From assembly GCA_024688095.1 (NCBI GenBank), contig JAILEJ010000300.1, positions 1 to 7,551 of the forward strand: a stretch of DNA of 7,551 bases, written 5' to 3'. The DNA is from Butyrivibrio sp. Its GTDB lineage: Bacteria > Bacillota > Clostridia > Lachnospirales > Lachnospiraceae. Below, piece by piece: positions 6,163-7,551 of the stretch. The notes beneath the pieces were generated by a model, which saw nothing but the letters and a program-made list of their open reading frames with translations, searched no databases and was not told the origin of the DNA. Within the stretch, counting starts at the first letter, position 1; each line of letters begins with the position of its first letter. A program made the translations under genes and the position numbers.

Positions 6163-6382
6163 TTCTGTACCTCTTTTACTTATAATAAACAAAATGTCAA
6201 ACAAAAAATCTATGATTTATCATCATATCTACATTTTGTTAAATTATATCACTTTATAATCTGTACAAAAAGTCAATATATTCGGATTTTATATTCTTTT
6301 TAATAACTCTTATTTTTTATATTATTGTATTAGTTTAAACACAATTAATTTTGAGTTTTATTATCTTTTTAAGGAGGGTTAC
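6163..6382. promoter_or_regulatory. Divergent control region between the regulator and arabinofuranosidase genes
   Basis: This 220-base A+T-rich region must hold promoters for both genes. For the regulator, a TATAAT (6248-6243, minus strand) has a weak TTTTTG 17 bases upstream. For the arabinofuranosidase, TATATT at 6318-6323 is a weak -10 candidate without a good -35, which would suit an activator-dependent promoter. An imperfect palindrome ATTGT...ACAAT spans 6324-6345 around GTTTAAAC. These assignments are by eye. Confidence 0.5.
6188..6240. repeat. Spaced perfect 10-bp inverted repeat, candidate operator
   Basis: AACAAAATGT at 6188-6197 and ACATTTTGTT at 6231-6240 are perfect reverse complements, with starts 43 bp apart, close to four DNA turns. 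A third, looser copy, TACAAAAAGTCA at 6264-6275, matches AACAAAATGTCA at 10 of 12 positions. One arm lies just downstream of the TATAAT proposed for the regulator gene. This would suit paired binding of an AraC-type dimer and self-repression, but the DNA is A-rich and chance matches are possible. Confidence 0.4.
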
Positions 6383-7551
6383 ATGGGTAAAGAATTAAAA
6401 AAAGCAAAAATCGTTATTGATAAAGATTTTTCTATTAGCAAAATTGATGAAAGAATATATGGATCCTTTATTGAGCACCTTGGAAGAGCTGTTTATGAGG
6501 GTATTTATCAGCCAGAGTCAAAATTTGCTGATGAAAACGGTCTCAGAAAGGATGTAATTGATCTTATAAATGAGATAAATGTTCCTCTTGTTCGTTATCC
6601 AGGTGGTAACTTTGTTTCCGGATTCAAATGGGAAGACAGTGTTGGACCAAAGGAAGAAAGACCATCTCAGATTGAACTTGCCTGGGGCGTTGTTGAAACA
6701 AATCAGTTTGGTCTTAATGAATTCATGGAATGGTGCAAAAAGGTAAATACAAAACCAATGATGGCTGTAAACCTTGGAACACGCGGAATCATGGATGCAA
6801 AAAATCTTGTAGAATACTGCAACATCAAGGGTGGTACATACTACAGTGATCTTAGAAGAAAACATGGTGTTGAAGAGCCTCATAACATTAAGTTATGGTG
6901 CCTTGGTAATGAAATGGATGGACCTTGGCAGATTGGTCATAAGACTGCTCAGGAGTATGGTCTTACCGCAGCAAAGGCTGGTCACATCATGAAGCTTGTA
7001 GATCCATCTATTGAGTGTGTTGCTTGTGGTTCATCAAATCTTATGATGCCAACCTTTGGAGAATGGGAAGCTACTGTTCTTAAGGAAAGCTATGAAACAA
7101 CCGATTATGTTTCACTTCATCAGTATTATGGTAATCCTGAAGATGATTCACCAAACTTCCTTGCAAGCTCAGTTGCAATGGATCAGTTTATTTCACAGGT
7201 TGTTTCTGTATGTGATTATGTAAAAGCTGTTAAAAAGAGTAAGAAAACAATTAACCTTTCATTTGATGAGTGGAATGTATGGTATCACTCACATGAACAG
7301 GATCAGAAGCTTGAGAAATGGATTCAGCATCCTCATCAGCTTGAAGATATTTATAACTTTGAAGATCTCCTTCTTGTTGGTAGTATGCTTATCACTCTTC
7401 TTCGTCATGCAGACAGAGTTAAGATTGCATGTCTTGCTCAGCTTGTAAATGTTATTGCTCCTATAATGACATCTGATACAGGCGCATGGAGACAGACAAT
7501 TTTCTATCCATACATGCACGCAAGCGTTTTTGGAAGAGGTACAGTTCTTAA
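6383..7551 (+). CDS. abfA: Alpha-L-arabinofuranosidase, GH51, 3' end outside the window
   Basis: The gene opens at an ATG with AAGGAGGG about 4-5 bases upstream, a near-perfect ribosome site, and is open to the right edge after 389 codons. GH51 enzymes have about 500 residues, so roughly 110 are missing, mostly the C-terminal beta domain. The enzyme releases terminal arabinofuranose from arabinan, arabinoxylan and their oligosaccharides by a retaining mechanism. The acid/base Glu177 is seen in LGNEMDGPWQ (174-183) and the nucleophile Glu296 in FDEWNVW (294-300). Other family segments are YGSFIEHLGRAVYEGIY (26-42), VRYPGGNFVSGFKWEDSVGP (70-89) and SLHQYYGNP (244-252). There is no signal peptide, so it works in the cytoplasm on imported oligosaccharides. 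Codon choice leans to CTT, GTT, GGT, CAG and AAG, which suggests high expression. It diverges from the AraC-type regulator gene. Confidence 0.95.
   Translation, partial: MGKELKKAKIVIDKDFSISKIDERIYGSFIEHLGRAVYEGIYQPESKFADENGLRKDVIDLINEINVPLVRYPGGNFVSGFKWEDSVGPKEERPSQIELAWGVVETNQFGLNEFMEWCKKVNTKPMMAVNLGTRGIMDAKNLVEYCNIKGGTYYSDLRRKHGVEEPHNIKLWCLGNEMDGPWQIGHKTAQEYGLTAAKAGHIMKLVDPSIECVACGSSNLMMPTFGEWEATVLKESYETTDYVSLHQYYGNPEDDSPNFLASSVAMDQFISQVVSVCDYVKAVKKSKKTINLSFDEWNVWYHSHEQDQKLEKWIQHPHQLEDIYNFEDLLLVGSMLITLLRHADRVKIACLAQLVNVIAPIMTSDTGAWRQTIFYPYMHASVFGRGTVL

Noticed and set aside
5968..6303. Plus-strand 111-codon open frame over the start of the AraC-type gene
   Set aside because: It overlaps the conserved N-terminal domain on the other strand and the control region; its composition is typical of antisense A+T-rich DNA.
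6518..6883. Minus-strand 121-codon open frame inside the arabinofuranosidase gene
   Set aside because: It is antisense to a clear GH51 coding region, has no ribosome site, and its translation resembles no protein family.

Overview
The window looks like chromosomal DNA from a low-GC Gram-positive of the class Clostridia, most likely a Lachnospiraceae of the Butyrivibrio/Roseburia type. The reasons are the A+T-rich intergenic DNA, strong GGAGG-type ribosome binding sites mixed with GTG and TTG starts, a MurG of the clostridial subfamily (HESDMTPGLANKL segment), a TSCPD mini-protein, and an AraC regulator divergent from a cytoplasmic GH51 arabinofuranosidase. The genus is inference. No mobile element, CRISPR array, tRNA or rRNA was seen.

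Left end (1-599, minus strand): the N-terminal part of an exported, extremely acidic Val-Glu-Glu repeat protein runs off the left edge. Upstream of it, 47 bp away, is an 81-residue conserved small protein of unknown function. A gene-free, A+T-rich stretch (600-867) follows and holds a convincing intrinsic terminator for the next minus-strand operon.

Centre (868-4232, minus strand): a compact run of four genes, transcribed from right to left, ends at that terminator. In order they are a TSCPD-domain mini-protein, MurG (lipid II synthesis), a family S66 LD-carboxypeptidase/MccF-like serine peptidase, and a lipoprotein carrying a ComEC-type metallo-beta-lactamase-fold domain. Gaps of 33-61 bp suggest one transcript. 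MurG and the S66 enzyme both point to the cell wall; the lipoprotein would act outside the membrane. Two of these genes use non-ATG starts with unusual local structure: a hairpin at the murG start, and a 13-bp tandem repeat that supplies both the Shine-Dalgarno sequence and the TTG of the S66 gene.

Right part (4317-7551): a membrane-anchored alpha/beta hydrolase and an AraC-family regulator lie on the minus strand. Diverging from the regulator across a 220-bp control region is a plus-strand GH51 alpha-L-arabinofuranosidase, cut by the right edge at about residue 389. The pairing suggests local control of arabinoxylan/arabinan side-chain use. The control region holds a perfect 10-bp inverted repeat whose arms are 43 bp apart, a plausible regulator target.

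I found no clear sign of a new defence or mobile system. The items most worth a second look are the wall-gene operon with its ComEC-like lipoprotein, the acidic repeat protein, and the small regulatory structures at gene starts.
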